DNA from: Ruicaihuangia caeni | GTDB lineage: Bacteria > Actinomycetota > Actinomycetes > Actinomycetales > Microbacteriaceae | NCBI RefSeq assembly: GCF_029952955.1 | Contig: NZ_JASATX010000003.1 | Coordinates: 62,001-126,000 of the forward strand | DNA: 64,000 nt | Direction: 5' to 3' | In this document: positions 32,353 through 42,956 of the stretch, one piece after another | How positions within the stretch are numbered: position 1 is the first letter of the stretch | How the letters are laid out: each line of letters opens with the position of its first letter | Translations under genes and position numbers: made by a program | The notes under the pieces: model-generated | What the model was told of the DNA's origin: nothing | What the model saw: only the letters and a program-made list of their open reading frames with translations | Databases searched by the model: none

Positions 32353-33387
32353 TCATGGAACGAGGAGGATCTTGTTCGCGCTGCGCGAGCTCGTCAGCAG
32401 CTCGAGCGCCGTTTCGACATCGGTGAGCGGCATCCGGTGCGACACGACCTTGAGGGCATCCACGTGCACTGCAGGCAGCACCCGCAACAGCGCGTTCCAC
32501 GTCGACTCGCTGTAGCCGCGCGAGCCGATGAGCTCCAATTCGCGCAGGACGATCGGCGTCATCAGCAGCTCGCTCGGCCGCGACGCCAGCCCGACGAGTG
32601 CCAGCCTGCCGCCTCGGCGGGCCATCGAGATCGCCTGCTCGGGAACGGCCGGATTGCCACTCGTCTCGTAGACGATGTCGGCGCCATCCCAGCCGAGCGA
32701 CCGCACCACGTCGACCGGGTCGGCCTCGTCGATGTTGACCGGGATGCCGCCCAGTTCGCGGGCGAGCTCGAGCCGCGCCGCATCGGCGCCCGTTCCCGTG
32801 ACCACGACGTTCGACGCGCCGGCATTGCGCGCAAGCACCAGCGTGAGCAACCCGATCGGCCCGCAGCCGATGACTGCGACGAGGTCACCGGGAACGGGCG
32901 GCACGCGCTCGATCACCGCGTGCGCCGCGACGGCCAATGGCTCCATGAGCGGCGCGACGGCGGGGTCGCACCCCTCGGGCACGGCGAAACAATTCTTCTC
33001 GGGCACCACCGCGTATTCCGCCCAGCCGCCGTTGATGCCGCCGCCGATGAAGACTCGGCGAACGCACAGTGTCGAGCGTCCGACGGCGCAGTACTCGCAC
33101 CGACCGCATGCGATCTGGGGGTTCACGCCGACGAGCGTGCCCGGCGCGAGCTCTCCCGTGGTCGACTCGACCACCGTGCCGGCCATCTCGTGTCCGGGCA
33201 CCAGCGGGAAGATCGCGTTGTACTGGCCGACGATCTGCTCGTGCCACCGCCAGATGGCGATGTCGGTGCCGCAGATTCCCGCCCCCGTGATCTTGATGAG
33301 CGCTTGGCCGGGCTGGGGCACGGGCGTCTCGACCTCGCGGAATTCGAGAGCGCCGGGTTCGGGGGCGGTCTTCACGATCGCGCGCAT
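32353..33387 (-). CDS. Zinc-dependent alcohol/polyol dehydrogenase
   Basis: A 344-residue medium-chain dehydrogenase. C39 (GAGICGTDI), H66-E67 (GHEMAG) form the catalytic zinc site; C94, C97, C100 and C108 hold the structural zinc. VIGCGPIGLLTLVLA is the NAD-binding turn. It belongs to the threonine/L-iditol/galactitol dehydrogenase group. The ATG at 33387 has GAAAGG seven bases upstream. It lies between two DctP genes; a hairpin upstream and operators downstream suggest it may be expressed separately from both. Confidence 0.88.
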   Translation of the reverse strand: MRAIVKTAPEPGALEFREVETPVPQPGQALIKITGAGICGTDIAIWRWHEQIVGQYNAIFPLVPGHEMAGTVVESTTGELAPGTLVGVNPQIACGRCEYCAVGRSTLCVRRVFIGGGINGGWAEYAVVPEKNCFAVPEGCDPAVAPLMEPLAVAAHAVIERVPPVPGDLVAVIGCGPIGLLTLVLARNAGASNVVVTGTGADAARLELARELGGIPVNIDEADPVDVVRSLGWDGADIVYETSGNPAVPEQAISMARRGGRLALVGLASRPSELLMTPIVLRELELIGSRGYSESTWNALLRVLPAVHVDALKVVSHRMPLTDVETALELLTSSRSANKILLVP

Positions 33388-33482
33388 GTGGGGGCCTTTC
33401 GGGGACGTTGCGATGGTTGGTGCCCTCGGACCAGCGAGCCCGGCGAAGGCTGCCTCTGGAAACAAGCGAGGGCGAGAGAACC

Positions 33483-33516
33483 GAGCGCCCGGGCGGGCTG
33501 GCCTGCCCGGGCGCTC
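33483..33516 (-). terminator. 12-bp hairpin downstream of the second dctP
   Basis: GAGCGCCCGGGC (33483-33494) pairs perfectly with 33505-33516 around ten bases, 32 bases past the dctP stop. No T-run follows. Partial read-through into the dehydrogenase gene is possible. Confidence 0.75.
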
Positions 33517-33548
33517 GTTGCCTTCTCAGGCGTGATGGTGGAGCGAAC

Positions 33549-34592
33549 TCAGTTCGACGGCGCGCTCTCGCGGATGGCCTTGTAGAACTCGAGGCGCTCG
33601 CCGGTGTACTTGTTCATGAAGTACGACTCGGCCTTCTTCGCGAAGGCGGCCTTGTCGACGTCCTTCACAACCGTGATTGCGCCCGACTCTTCCCACTCGT
33701 CGATGATCGCCTGCTCGTCCTCGACGATGCAGTCGTGGTCCTGCTGGCGCGCATCCGCTGCCGCCTCGGTGAGGGCATCGCGCTGCTCGTCGGTGAGGCT
33801 CTGCCAGGTGTCATCGTTGATGAGCAGCAGTTGCACGCCGGTCTGGTGCTCGCTGAGGTTCACGTGAGTCTGCACCTCATCGAGGCTCATCGACTTGACG
33901 GTCGGGATCGGGTTCTCCTGGCCGTCGACGATGCCCTGCTGCAATGCGACGTAGATCTCTTCGAACGCGACCGCGACGGCGGTGGCGCCGACTGCCTCGG
34001 CGTTCATGAGGAACTGCGGGCTGTCGGGGAAGCGCATCTGCAGCGCGGCAAGGTCTTCGGGCGTGCGGATCGCCGAGTTGGCGCTGAAGTTGCGCATGCC
34101 GAAGAAGAACGGCTCCATCGTGCGGAAGCCTGTCGCCTCCCGGAGGCCGTCGGTGAGCGGCTCGGCGGCACCGCTGTCGAAGAACTCGAACACGTGGTCG
34201 GGGCCGTCGAACGCATACGCGGTGTCGATGACGCCGATCTCGGGGTACATGCTCGACAGCGCCGAGGGACCCTGCAGATCGATATCGATGTCACCCGACT
34301 TGAGCGCTTCGAACCGCTCGGTGTCGGGGCCCAGCTGGCTGTTGGTGAAGACGTCGATCTTCAGTCCGAGGTCGGTCTGCTCGTTGATGGCGTCGCGGAT
34401 GACGAACGAGCCACACCGGTTGTGCGGGTGGTCGTCGGTGAAGCTGGTCGCGAAGGTGAGGGTAGTGGTGGCGGCGGCCTTGTCTCCCTCATCACCGCCA
34501 TCTCCGGCGGCGCAGCCGGTGAGGGCGAGTCCGATCGCTGCGGAAGTTGCGATGAACGCAGTGCGCTTCCGGTTCAGGGTGCGAGACATCAT
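33549..34592 (-). CDS. TRAP solute-binding lipoprotein (DctP), second copy
   Basis: A 347-residue lipoprotein with lipobox LALTGC (C27). NCGSFVIRD-like start of the mature protein, FFFGMRNFSANSAIRTPEDLAALQMRFP with the carboxylate-binding Arg, and IYVALQQGIVDGQENP are DctP marks. It has no permease of its own, so it may share DctQM with the other binding protein. Two ATGs are adjacent; the second (34589) has the better five-base spacing from AGGA. A possible -10, TACGAT, is at 34624-34629. Confidence 0.9.
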   Translation of the reverse strand: MMSRTLNRKRTAFIATSAAIGLALTGCAAGDGGDEGDKAAATTTLTFATSFTDDHPHNRCGSFVIRDAINEQTDLGLKIDVFTNSQLGPDTERFEALKSGDIDIDLQGPSALSSMYPEIGVIDTAYAFDGPDHVFEFFDSGAAEPLTDGLREATGFRTMEPFFFGMRNFSANSAIRTPEDLAALQMRFPDSPQFLMNAEAVGATAVAVAFEEIYVALQQGIVDGQENPIPTVKSMSLDEVQTHVNLSEHQTGVQLLLINDDTWQSLTDEQRDALTEAAADARQQDHDCIVEDEQAIIDEWEESGAITVVKDVDKAAFAKKAESYFMNKYTGERLEFYKAIRESAPSN

Positions 34593-34867
34593 TGTCCTTT
34601 CGATGAAGGGGCATCAACCCGTCATCGTAAGGAAGGCTCCGCCACGGCCTGGCTTGTCGTACCACCGAGTGACCCGACGCGGCGGGAGAACGAGCGACGC
34701 GAGAGCGATTGAGCAGTGGAGACGTCGCTGTCGCGGCCTATGGGCCGTCGCGGCATGCCGCTGACCCCGCGAGGGCCGACTTCGGTCCCGTTGAAGCGAG
34801 CGCCGGCGGCGGTACGCTGTCGGTGCAGCGCGGGTCCGCGCGGAGCCGCGCTCCATGGAGTGTGAGC
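34593..34867. other. Divergent promoter region, dctP and APC permease
   Basis: TACGAT (34624-34629, minus) and TACGCT (34813-34818, plus) are candidate -10 boxes. The plus-strand leader can form an AGCGCGG/CCGCGCT hairpin before the permease Shine-Dalgarno. No small gene seen. Confidence 0.45.
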
Positions 34868-36799
<1,932 letters not shown>

Positions 36800-36969
36800 T
36801 GCGGCACCTCGATCGCGGCCTCGCGGCGCCCACCGCTGCCCGTCTCGGCCAGAGTCGCCGTCGCCGGCCAGTGTTGCAACCCAGGCCGGTGAAGCGAACC
36901 CCAGCCAGCTCGGAAACGAAGCTCCGGATGCCGCGCCACCGCGGCCAGTAGCACCCCTAAACGCGAAAA

Positions 36970-36985
36970 CCCCGCCGGAGCGGGG
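36970..36985 (-). terminator. Terminator of tRNA-Tyr
   Basis: Minus strand GCCCCGC, loop, GCGGGG followed by TTTT: a compact intrinsic terminator 11 bases downstream of tRNA-Tyr. It may also stop convergent transcription from the APC gene. Confidence 0.8.
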
Positions 36986-36995
36986 CTTTCGCACA

Positions 36996-37080
36996 TGGTG
37001 GCGAGTGAGGGATTCGAACCCCCGAAGGCTACGCCAGCTGATTTACAGTCAGATCCCTTTGGCCGCTTGGGTAACTCGCC
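36996..37080 (-). tRNA. tRNA-Tyr (GTA) with encoded CCA
   Basis: Minus strand GGCGAGT pairs with ACTCGCC, discriminator A, then CCA is encoded. Anticodon loop is CTGTAAA. A long variable arm (GCGTAGCCTTC region) marks a class II tRNA. T arm GGGTTCGAATCCC. Confidence 0.95.
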
Positions 37081-37181
37081 TTGATGCGCTTCCGCCCAGT
37101 GTGATCACCAGTCGAACGCGCGCAATACAGCATACAAGGCCACGAGGCTCACCTTTGACCACCGCGGCTACACTCGGCGGC

Positions 37182-37670
37182 ATGGCAGATTCCTCATTCG
37201 ACATCGTCAGCAAGGTCGACAAGATGGAGGCGGACAACGCCGTCAACCAGGCGCAGAAGGAGATCGCGCAGCGCTACGACTTCAAGGGCGTCGGCGCGTC
37301 GATCGAATGGAGCGGCGAGAAGCTGCTGCTGAAGGCCAGCACCGAGGAGCGAGTGAAGGCCGTGCTCGACGTGCTCGAGCAGAAGTTCATCAAGCGCGGC
37401 GTGAGCCTGCGCTCTCTCGACAGCGGCGAGCCATTCGCCAGCGGCAAGGAGTTCCGCATCGAGGTCGGGCTCAAGAACGGCATCGCGAGCGACGACGCGA
37501 AGAAGATCTCGAAGATCATCCGCGACGAGGCTCCGAAGAGCGTGAAGAGCCAGATCCAGGGCGACGAGTTGCGCGTGCAGTCGAAGAGTCGCGACGACCT
37601 GCAGGCGACGATCGCGCTGCTCAAGGGCAAGGATCTCGACGTCGCGCTGCAGTTCATCAACTTCCGCTGA
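37182..37670 (+). CDS. yajQ: YajQ-family nucleotide-binding protein
   Basis: A 162-residue protein of the UPF0234/YajQ family. It opens [17 protein letters not shown] and keeps QRYDFKG and [10 protein letters not shown]. Two ferredoxin-like domains are typical. Some members bind cyclic di-GMP; that role is not shown for actinobacteria. TACACT (37169-37174) is seven bases before the ATG, so it is probably leaderless. Confidence 0.93.
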   Translation: MADSSFDIVSKVDKMEADNAVNQAQKEIAQRYDFKGVGASIEWSGEKLLLKASTEERVKAVLDVLEQKFIKRGVSLRSLDSGEPFASGKEFRIEVGLKNGIASDDAKKISKIIRDEAPKSVKSQIQGDELRVQSKSRDDLQATIALLKGKDLDVALQFINFR

Positions 37671-37751
37671 TGTGCTGCCGCATGAAGCGCCACAGCGCGA
37701 CGGCGGCCGGGCACAGCTGAGAGGCGTACGGCACTCACTATCCTCAACACT

Positions 37752-39215
37752 ATGAACCCGGCATCGATCACTGTATGGATCGGTGCCGCGCTCATCGTTA
37801 TCGATATCGCGGTGCGCATCACCGCTCTCATCGTGGTGCCGCGCAATCGCAAGCCGCAGACGGCGACGGCCTGGCTGCTCGCGATCTTCCTGCTGCCGTA
37901 CATCGGCATCCTGCTCTACCTGTTCATCGGGTCGACCAAGCTGCCGAAGAAGCGCCGTCAGCGACAGCAGGCGATCAATCAGTACATCCTCGAAACGACC
38001 GACGGCATCGAGTTCGTGCGCACCGAGCCGCCTTGGCCCGACTGGCTCGGGCCGATCGTCGAGATGAACCGCACCCTCGGCGCCATGCCGATGGTCGGCG
38101 GCAACCGGGCTGAGCTCTTCTCCGGCTACGAGGAATCGCTGCAGGCGATGACGGATGCCGTGAACTCCGCCGAGCGCTACGTTCACGCCGAGTTCTACAT
38201 CATGAATCTCGACAAGACGAGCGCGCCCTTCTTCGACGCACTGCAAGCCGCTCGCGAACGTGGTGTGACAGTGCGCGTACTGCTCGACCACATCGCGTCG
38301 TGGCGCTACCCGGGATATCGGCGCACGATCAAGCGTCTGAAGCGCAGCGGCGTGCAGTGGCAGCTGATGCTGCCCGTGCAGCCGCTGCGGGGCAAGTACC
38401 AGCGCCCAGACCTCCGGAACCATCGCAAGCTGCTCGTGATCGACGGTGACCTTGCGTTCACCGGGTCGCAGAACATCATCGACGCGAGCTACAACAAGCG
38501 GTCGAACAAGCGTCGCGGTCTTCAGTGGAAAGACCTGATGGTGCGCTTCGAGGGCCCCATCGTCGCGGGAATCGATGCCCTCTTCGTCACGGACTGGTAC
38601 AGCGAGACCGACGAACTGCTGATCCGCGAGACCGAGAGCGCCCGCGCCGTCGAGTCAGCCGTGCCGATGGACTGCCAGGTGGTGCCGAGCGGCCCCGGCT
38701 TCGACGGCGAGAACAACCTCAGGCTCTTCAACTCGCTGCTGTACAGCGCACAAGAGCGCATCATCATCACGAGCCCCTATTTCGTGCCCGATGACTCGAT
38801 GCTCTACGCCATCACGTCGGCGGCCCAGCGCGGGCTCGACGTGCAGCTGTTCGCGAGCGAGATCGGCGACCAGCCGATGGTGTACCACGCGCAGCGCTCC
38901 TACTACGAGGAGCTGCTCCGTTCCGGGGTGCGCATCTTCCTCTACCAGGCGCCGACCGTGCTGCACAGCAAGCACTTCACCATCGACGACGAGGTGGCGG
39001 TCGTCGGCTCGAGCAATATGGATATGCGCTCGTTCACCCTCAACCTGGAGATCTCGGTGATGGTGCGCTCAGACCAGTTCGTCAAGCAGCTGCGACAGAT
39101 CGAAGACGACTACCGCAGCCGCAGCACCGAGGTGCTGCTCGACGACTGGCTGCGCAGGCCGTTCCGCACTCAGGTGCTCGACAACGTCGCGCGGCTCACT
39201 GCCGGACTGCAGTAG
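37752..39215 (+). CDS. cls: Cardiolipin synthase, phospholipase D type
   Basis: A 487-residue membrane enzyme. Two N-terminal helices (about 5-65, the PLDc_N region) precede two HKD motifs: NHRKLLVIDGD near 220 and HSKHFTIDDE near 400, each followed by GSxN. It joins two phosphatidylglycerols to cardiolipin and glycerol. TATCCT (37739-37744) lies seven bases before the ATG: leaderless type. The last 20 bases overlap the convergent reductase gene. Confidence 0.93.
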   Translation: MNPASITVWIGAALIVIDIAVRITALIVVPRNRKPQTATAWLLAIFLLPYIGILLYLFIGSTKLPKKRRQRQQAINQYILETTDGIEFVRTEPPWPDWLGPIVEMNRTLGAMPMVGGNRAELFSGYEESLQAMTDAVNSAERYVHAEFYIMNLDKTSAPFFDALQAARERGVTVRVLLDHIASWRYPGYRRTIKRLKRSGVQWQLMLPVQPLRGKYQRPDLRNHRKLLVIDGDLAFTGSQNIIDASYNKRSNKRRGLQWKDLMVRFEGPIVAGIDALFVTDWYSETDELLIRETESARAVESAVPMDCQVVPSGPGFDGENNLRLFNSLLYSAQERIIITSPYFVPDDSMLYAITSAAQRGLDVQLFASEIGDQPMVYHAQRSYYEELLRSGVRIFLYQAPTVLHSKHFTIDDEVAVVGSSNMDMRSFTLNLEISVMVRSDQFVKQLRQIEDDYRSRSTEVLLDDWLRRPFRTQVLDNVARLTAGLQ

Positions 39216-40572
39216 AGATCTTCACCATCTCGTCGCGCGGGACCACCTTGATGCGCGCCCGGCCCTCGGGCTCGCCCAGCGCGATCTCATGCTCGTCGAG
39301 CGCGTGCCACCCATCCAGATCGGTGTACTGGATGCCGCGCGATCCAAGCAGCTCGATGATCGCCTGCTCCTCCGGGTGTGCAGGGTTCCACCAGCTCCCC
39401 TGGTCGTTGACCAGGTGCTTCACCGTCTCCATCGCATCGGACTTGGTGTGCCCGATCAGCCCCACGGGCCCCCGCTTGATCCAGCCCGTGGCGTAGACGC
39501 CGGGCAACTGCTCGTTGAACTGCCCCGGGCTCGTCGGGTCGTCACGCAGCACGCGGCCCTCGTGGTTCGGGATGACGCCCACGCGCTCGTCGAACGGGAT
39601 GCCGTCAAGGGGCGAGCCGAAGTACCCCACCGCGCGATACACCGCCTGCACCGGCAGTTCACGGAACTCGCCGGTGCCGACGACTCCGCCTTCACCATCG
39701 GGCGCCGTGCGCTCCCAGCGGATGCTCTCGACATGGCCGACGCCCGTGAGTTCGACCGGCCGCGCGAAGAAGTGGAAGTGCAGGCGCCGTGACGCGGAAC
39801 CCGTCTCGCGCTGCCGCCACTGCTGCAATACTCGATCGATCACCATGACCTGCTTGTTGGTGGCGATCGCGTTCTTCGAGGCGTCGTCGTAGTCGAAGTC
39901 CTCGTCGTGGAGGATCATGTCGACGCCGCGCAGCTCGCCGAGCTCGCGGAGCTCCAGCGGGGTGAACTTGACCTGCGCCGGGCCGCGGCGACCGAAGATG
40001 TGCACATCGGTGACGGGCGAGCGCTTGAGCCCCTCGTACACGTTGCTCGGGATCTCGGTCGACAGCAGGTCTTCGGGGTGCTTGACCAGCATCCGCGCCA
40101 CATCGAGAGCGACGTTGCCGTTGCCGATGACGGCGATCGACTGCGCCTCGAGCGGCCACTCGCGAGGAACATCGGGGTGACCGTCGTACCAGCTCACGAA
40201 CTCGGCCGCACCGTACGATCCCTCGAGGTCGAAGCCCGGCAGCGTGAGGTCGGAATCGCGCATGGCGCCGGTCGCGAAGATGACCGCGTTGTAGTGCTTC
40301 TTCAAGTCGGCGAGGGTGATATCGGTGCCGTAGTGCACATTGCCGAAGATGCGGATGTCGCCGCGGTCGAGCACCTCTCGGAGGGCCGTGATGATGCCCT
40401 TGATGCGCGGGTGGTCGGGTGCGACCCCGTACCGCACCAATCCGTACGGTGCGGGCAGCGCCTCGAAGAGGTCGATCGAGACATCGAACTGCTTCTCGAG
40501 CTTCAGCAGGATGTCAGCGGCGTAGATACCGGCGGGGCCGGCTCCGACGATGGCCAGGCGAAGCTTGGTCAC
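39196..40572 (-). CDS. fprA: Ferredoxin-NADP reductase, adrenodoxin-reductase type (FprA)
   Basis: A 458-residue flavoprotein matching mycobacterial FprA in length and motifs. FAD site IVGAGPAGIYAAD (8-20), LVRYGVAPDHP, NADPH site VIGNGNVALDVARML, and FGRRGPAQVKFTPLELREL. It passes electrons between NADPH and ferredoxin. The open frame begins at 40659, but AAAGGAAG sits just before a GTG at 40572 that begins TKLRLAIVG, the usual FprA N-terminus; this start is chosen. It is upstream of no coupled partner; the polyprenyl synthase stop lies 83 bases upstream on the same strand. Confidence 0.92.
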   Translation of the reverse strand: MTKLRLAIVGAGPAGIYAADILLKLEKQFDVSIDLFEALPAPYGLVRYGVAPDHPRIKGIITALREVLDRGDIRIFGNVHYGTDITLADLKKHYNAVIFATGAMRDSDLTLPGFDLEGSYGAAEFVSWYDGHPDVPREWPLEAQSIAVIGNGNVALDVARMLVKHPEDLLSTEIPSNVYEGLKRSPVTDVHIFGRRGPAQVKFTPLELRELGELRGVDMILHDEDFDYDDASKNAIATNKQVMVIDRVLQQWRQRETGSASRRLHFHFFARPVELTGVGHVESIRWERTAPDGEGGVVGTGEFRELPVQAVYRAVGYFGSPLDGIPFDERVGVIPNHEGRVLRDDPTSPGQFNEQLPGVYATGWIKRGPVGLIGHTKSDAMETVKHLVNDQGSWWNPAHPEEQAIIELLGSRGIQYTDLDGWHALDEHEIALGEPEGRARIKVVPRDEMVKISTAVRQ

Positions 40573-40655
40573 GGTCTTCCTTTCGACTCGATCTACGTCT
40601 TGGCTCATCGGTGCGATTTCGCGCCCGACGGTTCTCGGACCCTCAGCCGAGCTGC

Positions 40656-41729
40656 TCAACTGCTGCGCTCGACCACGGCATCGGCGAAGGTCGACAGCGC
40701 CTTCTTCACAGGCCCCTCAGGCAGCGGCTCGAGCGCGGCGACCGCGGCTGAAGCCCAGCGTCTCGCTTCGGCGAGGGTGCGCTCCGTGACCGGGTGGTCA
40801 CGCAGCGCGGTGATCGCCTGGTCGGCTTCCTCGGGGGTGCCGTCCTGCACATCGCGGGTGATGCGCTCGTGCAACTCGGATGCCGCGGCATCCGTCTGCG
40901 CCTGCTGCCTCAAGTACAGCATGGGCAGCGTCGCGACGCCCGCGCGCACATCGGTGCCCGCGGTCTTGCCCGTCTTGTCGGCAGGAGGCGCGAGGTCGAT
41001 GACGTCGTCGACCAACTGGAAGGCGACGCCCACCCGTTCGCCGTACTCGACGACCGGCTGCTCGAACTCGGCCGGCGCGTTCGAGAACTTCACACCCACC
41101 TGCGCGGCGGCCGCGATGAGCGAGCCGGTCTTGTCGGCGAGCACCCCGATGTAGTGCTCGATGGCGTCTTCACCGGGCTTCGGACCGACCGTCTCATGCA
41201 GTTGCCCCAGGCAGAGCCGCTCGAAGGTGTCGGCCTGCAGTGCGATGGCGCTCTCACCGAGCGAGGCGATGAGCTTGCTCGCCCGAGCGAAGAGCAAGTC
41301 GCCGGTGAGGATCGCGACGGCGTTGCCCCAGCGCATGTGGGCGGCGGGCACCCCGCGGCGAACCGGCGCCTCGTCCATGACATCGTCGTGATACAGCGAG
41401 GCGAGGTGCGTGATCTCGATCGCCCTCGCCGCGGTGATCACCTCGTCGGTCGCGCCGTCGCCGAGCTGCGCGGCGATAAGAGCGAGCACCGGGCGCACGC
41501 GCTTGCCGCCGGCGTCGAGCAGGTACCGTGCGGTGACATCGGCCAGCTCGTCGGCGAAGCCCATCTCGTCGAACAATCCGGCTTCGACGCGCTCGAGGCC
41601 GACTTCGATGGCGCGTGCGAAGCGGCGTTCATCAGCTGATGCGAAGAGGCGGTCGCCGATGCCGAGCGAGGCCGAAAGGCTGCTCCGACGGCGAGCGGGT
41701 GCGGTGGGAATCACTGGGGTGCGGCTCAC
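40656..41729 (-). CDS. Long-chain polyprenyl diphosphate synthase for menaquinone
   Basis: A 357-residue trans-prenyl synthase. GGKRVRPVLAL, YHDDVMDEAPVRRG and LVDDVIDLAPP are the substrate and aspartate-rich motifs in hepta- to decaprenyl forms. Small residues before the first DDxxD favour a long product. The start overlaps the menG stop by four bases, linking it to the menaquinone side chain. Distinct from the CrtE copy at 4605. Confidence 0.93.
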   Translation of the reverse strand: MSRTPVIPTAPARRRSSLSASLGIGDRLFASADERRFARAIEVGLERVEAGLFDEMGFADELADVTARYLLDAGGKRVRPVLALIAAQLGDGATDEVITAARAIEITHLASLYHDDVMDEAPVRRGVPAAHMRWGNAVAILTGDLLFARASKLIASLGESAIALQADTFERLCLGQLHETVGPKPGEDAIEHYIGVLADKTGSLIAAAAQVGVKFSNAPAEFEQPVVEYGERVGVAFQLVDDVIDLAPPADKTGKTAGTDVRAGVATLPMLYLRQQAQTDAAASELHERITRDVQDGTPEEADQAITALRDHPVTERTLAEARRWASAAVAALEPLPEGPVKKALSTFADAVVERSS

Positions 41730-42835
41730 GAGTCGTTCGAACGTTCGGATGCCGGCTCGTTCGCCCCGCGCTTGGCCTCGGGTTCGACGGCGCCGCTCTC
41801 GACGGCGGGACGCTGAGGCGCCGGATCAAGGACGGGCTTGCGGCGGGTGGACGGCGTCGGCCTGGTGGTCGTTGCGGCGGTTTCGCCGGCACCATTGGCG
41901 GGCGCAGGCTTCGCGGTCTTGGCTCTTGCTGGCGGAGCCTTCACCGTCGCGGCCTTCGGGGTGGCGGCCCTCGTGGCGGCCTTCGCGGCGGCCTTCGGGG
42001 TGGCAGCCTTCACGGCGGCCTCAACTGTGGCGCCGTTGGCCGACCCGCCAGTAGAAGCGTCAGTGGCAGCATCCGCCGGAGCGCTCGGCACGCTGCGGCT
42101 CGCGCGGCGGCGCTTCGAGACCGACGCACGAATCGCCGCATCCTCGGGCTTGCGACCTCGGTGCAGGGCCACGACTCCGGCGGTGAGATTGCGGTGTGCG
42201 ACGCGGGTGAACCCGGCACCTCTGATCCACTGACTCAGAGTTCCCTGATCTGGCCAGTCCTCGATCGAGTCGGCGAGGTACGAGTAGGCATCGGCATCCG
42301 TGCTCGCGATGTTGACGACGGCGGGCATGACCCACTTGAGGTAAGCCTGGTAGCCCGCTCGAACGATCCCGACCGGTGGCTTGCTGAACTCGCAGATCAC
42401 AAGCCGACCGCCCGGCTTGAGCACGCGGAACATCTCGTCGAGCGCGAGTTTCGGGCGTTGAACGTTCCGCAGCCCGAAGCTGATGGTGACGGCATCGAAC
42501 TCGTCATCCCCGAAGGGCAGCGCCTCAGCGTTGCCCTCGATGAACTCGAGCTCGGGATGCCGCCTGCGGCCCTCCTCGACCATGCCTCGGGAGAAGTCGA
42601 GGGCGACTACCTGGGCGCCCGACCGCGCGAAGGCGGCCGCGCTCGTGCCCGTGCCGGCGGCGACGTCGAGGATGCGCTCCCCCGGTTTCGGGTCGACGGC
42701 GCGCACGGTCGCGATGCGCCAGAGAGCGGAGTTACCGACCGAGAGCACGGCGTTCGTGCGATCGTAGCCGCGGGCGACGCTGTCGAACATGCCCGATACC
42801 TCTTCCGGGCGCTTGTTCAAGTCGGCCTTGCTCAC
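41726..42835 (-). CDS. menG: Demethylmenaquinone methyltransferase with a basic Ala/Lys/Pro tail
   Basis: Methylates demethylmenaquinone with SAM, the last step of the pathway. Residues 1-230 are a complete UbiE/MenG domain: MFDSVARGYDRTN (16-28), DVAAGTGT (57-64), NVQRPKLALDEM and a normal end at VVALHRGRKP. Residues 231-369 are extra: a low-complexity run rich in Ala, Lys, Thr and Pro (AAVKAATPKAAAKAATRAAT), like histone H1 or mycobacterial HupB tails. The start is a GTG; TAGCAT (42842-42847) lies six bases before the GTG at 42835, so leaderless. An adjacent GTG at 42838 is possible. Confidence 0.9.
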   Translation of the reverse strand: MSKADLNKRPEEVSGMFDSVARGYDRTNAVLSVGNSALWRIATVRAVDPKPGERILDVAAGTGTSAAAFARSGAQVVALDFSRGMVEEGRRRHPELEFIEGNAEALPFGDDEFDAVTISFGLRNVQRPKLALDEMFRVLKPGGRLVICEFSKPPVGIVRAGYQAYLKWVMPAVVNIASTDADAYSYLADSIEDWPDQGTLSQWIRGAGFTRVAHRNLTAGVVALHRGRKPEDAAIRASVSKRRRASRSVPSAPADAATDASTGGSANGATVEAAVKAATPKAAAKAATRAATPKAATVKAPPARAKTAKPAPANGAGETAATTTRPTPSTRRKPVLDPAPQRPAVESGAVEPEAKRGANEPASERSNDS

Positions 42836-42956
42836 CACTCCATGCTAGCCGCGTGGCGTCTGGCCGGGACCCGGGCGACGAGGGGAGCCGTGCGGGGCTC
42901 TGCAGCGCCGTTCGACCGGGCTGGGGAGGCCCTCGGGAGCGGCATAGGCTGTTGCG

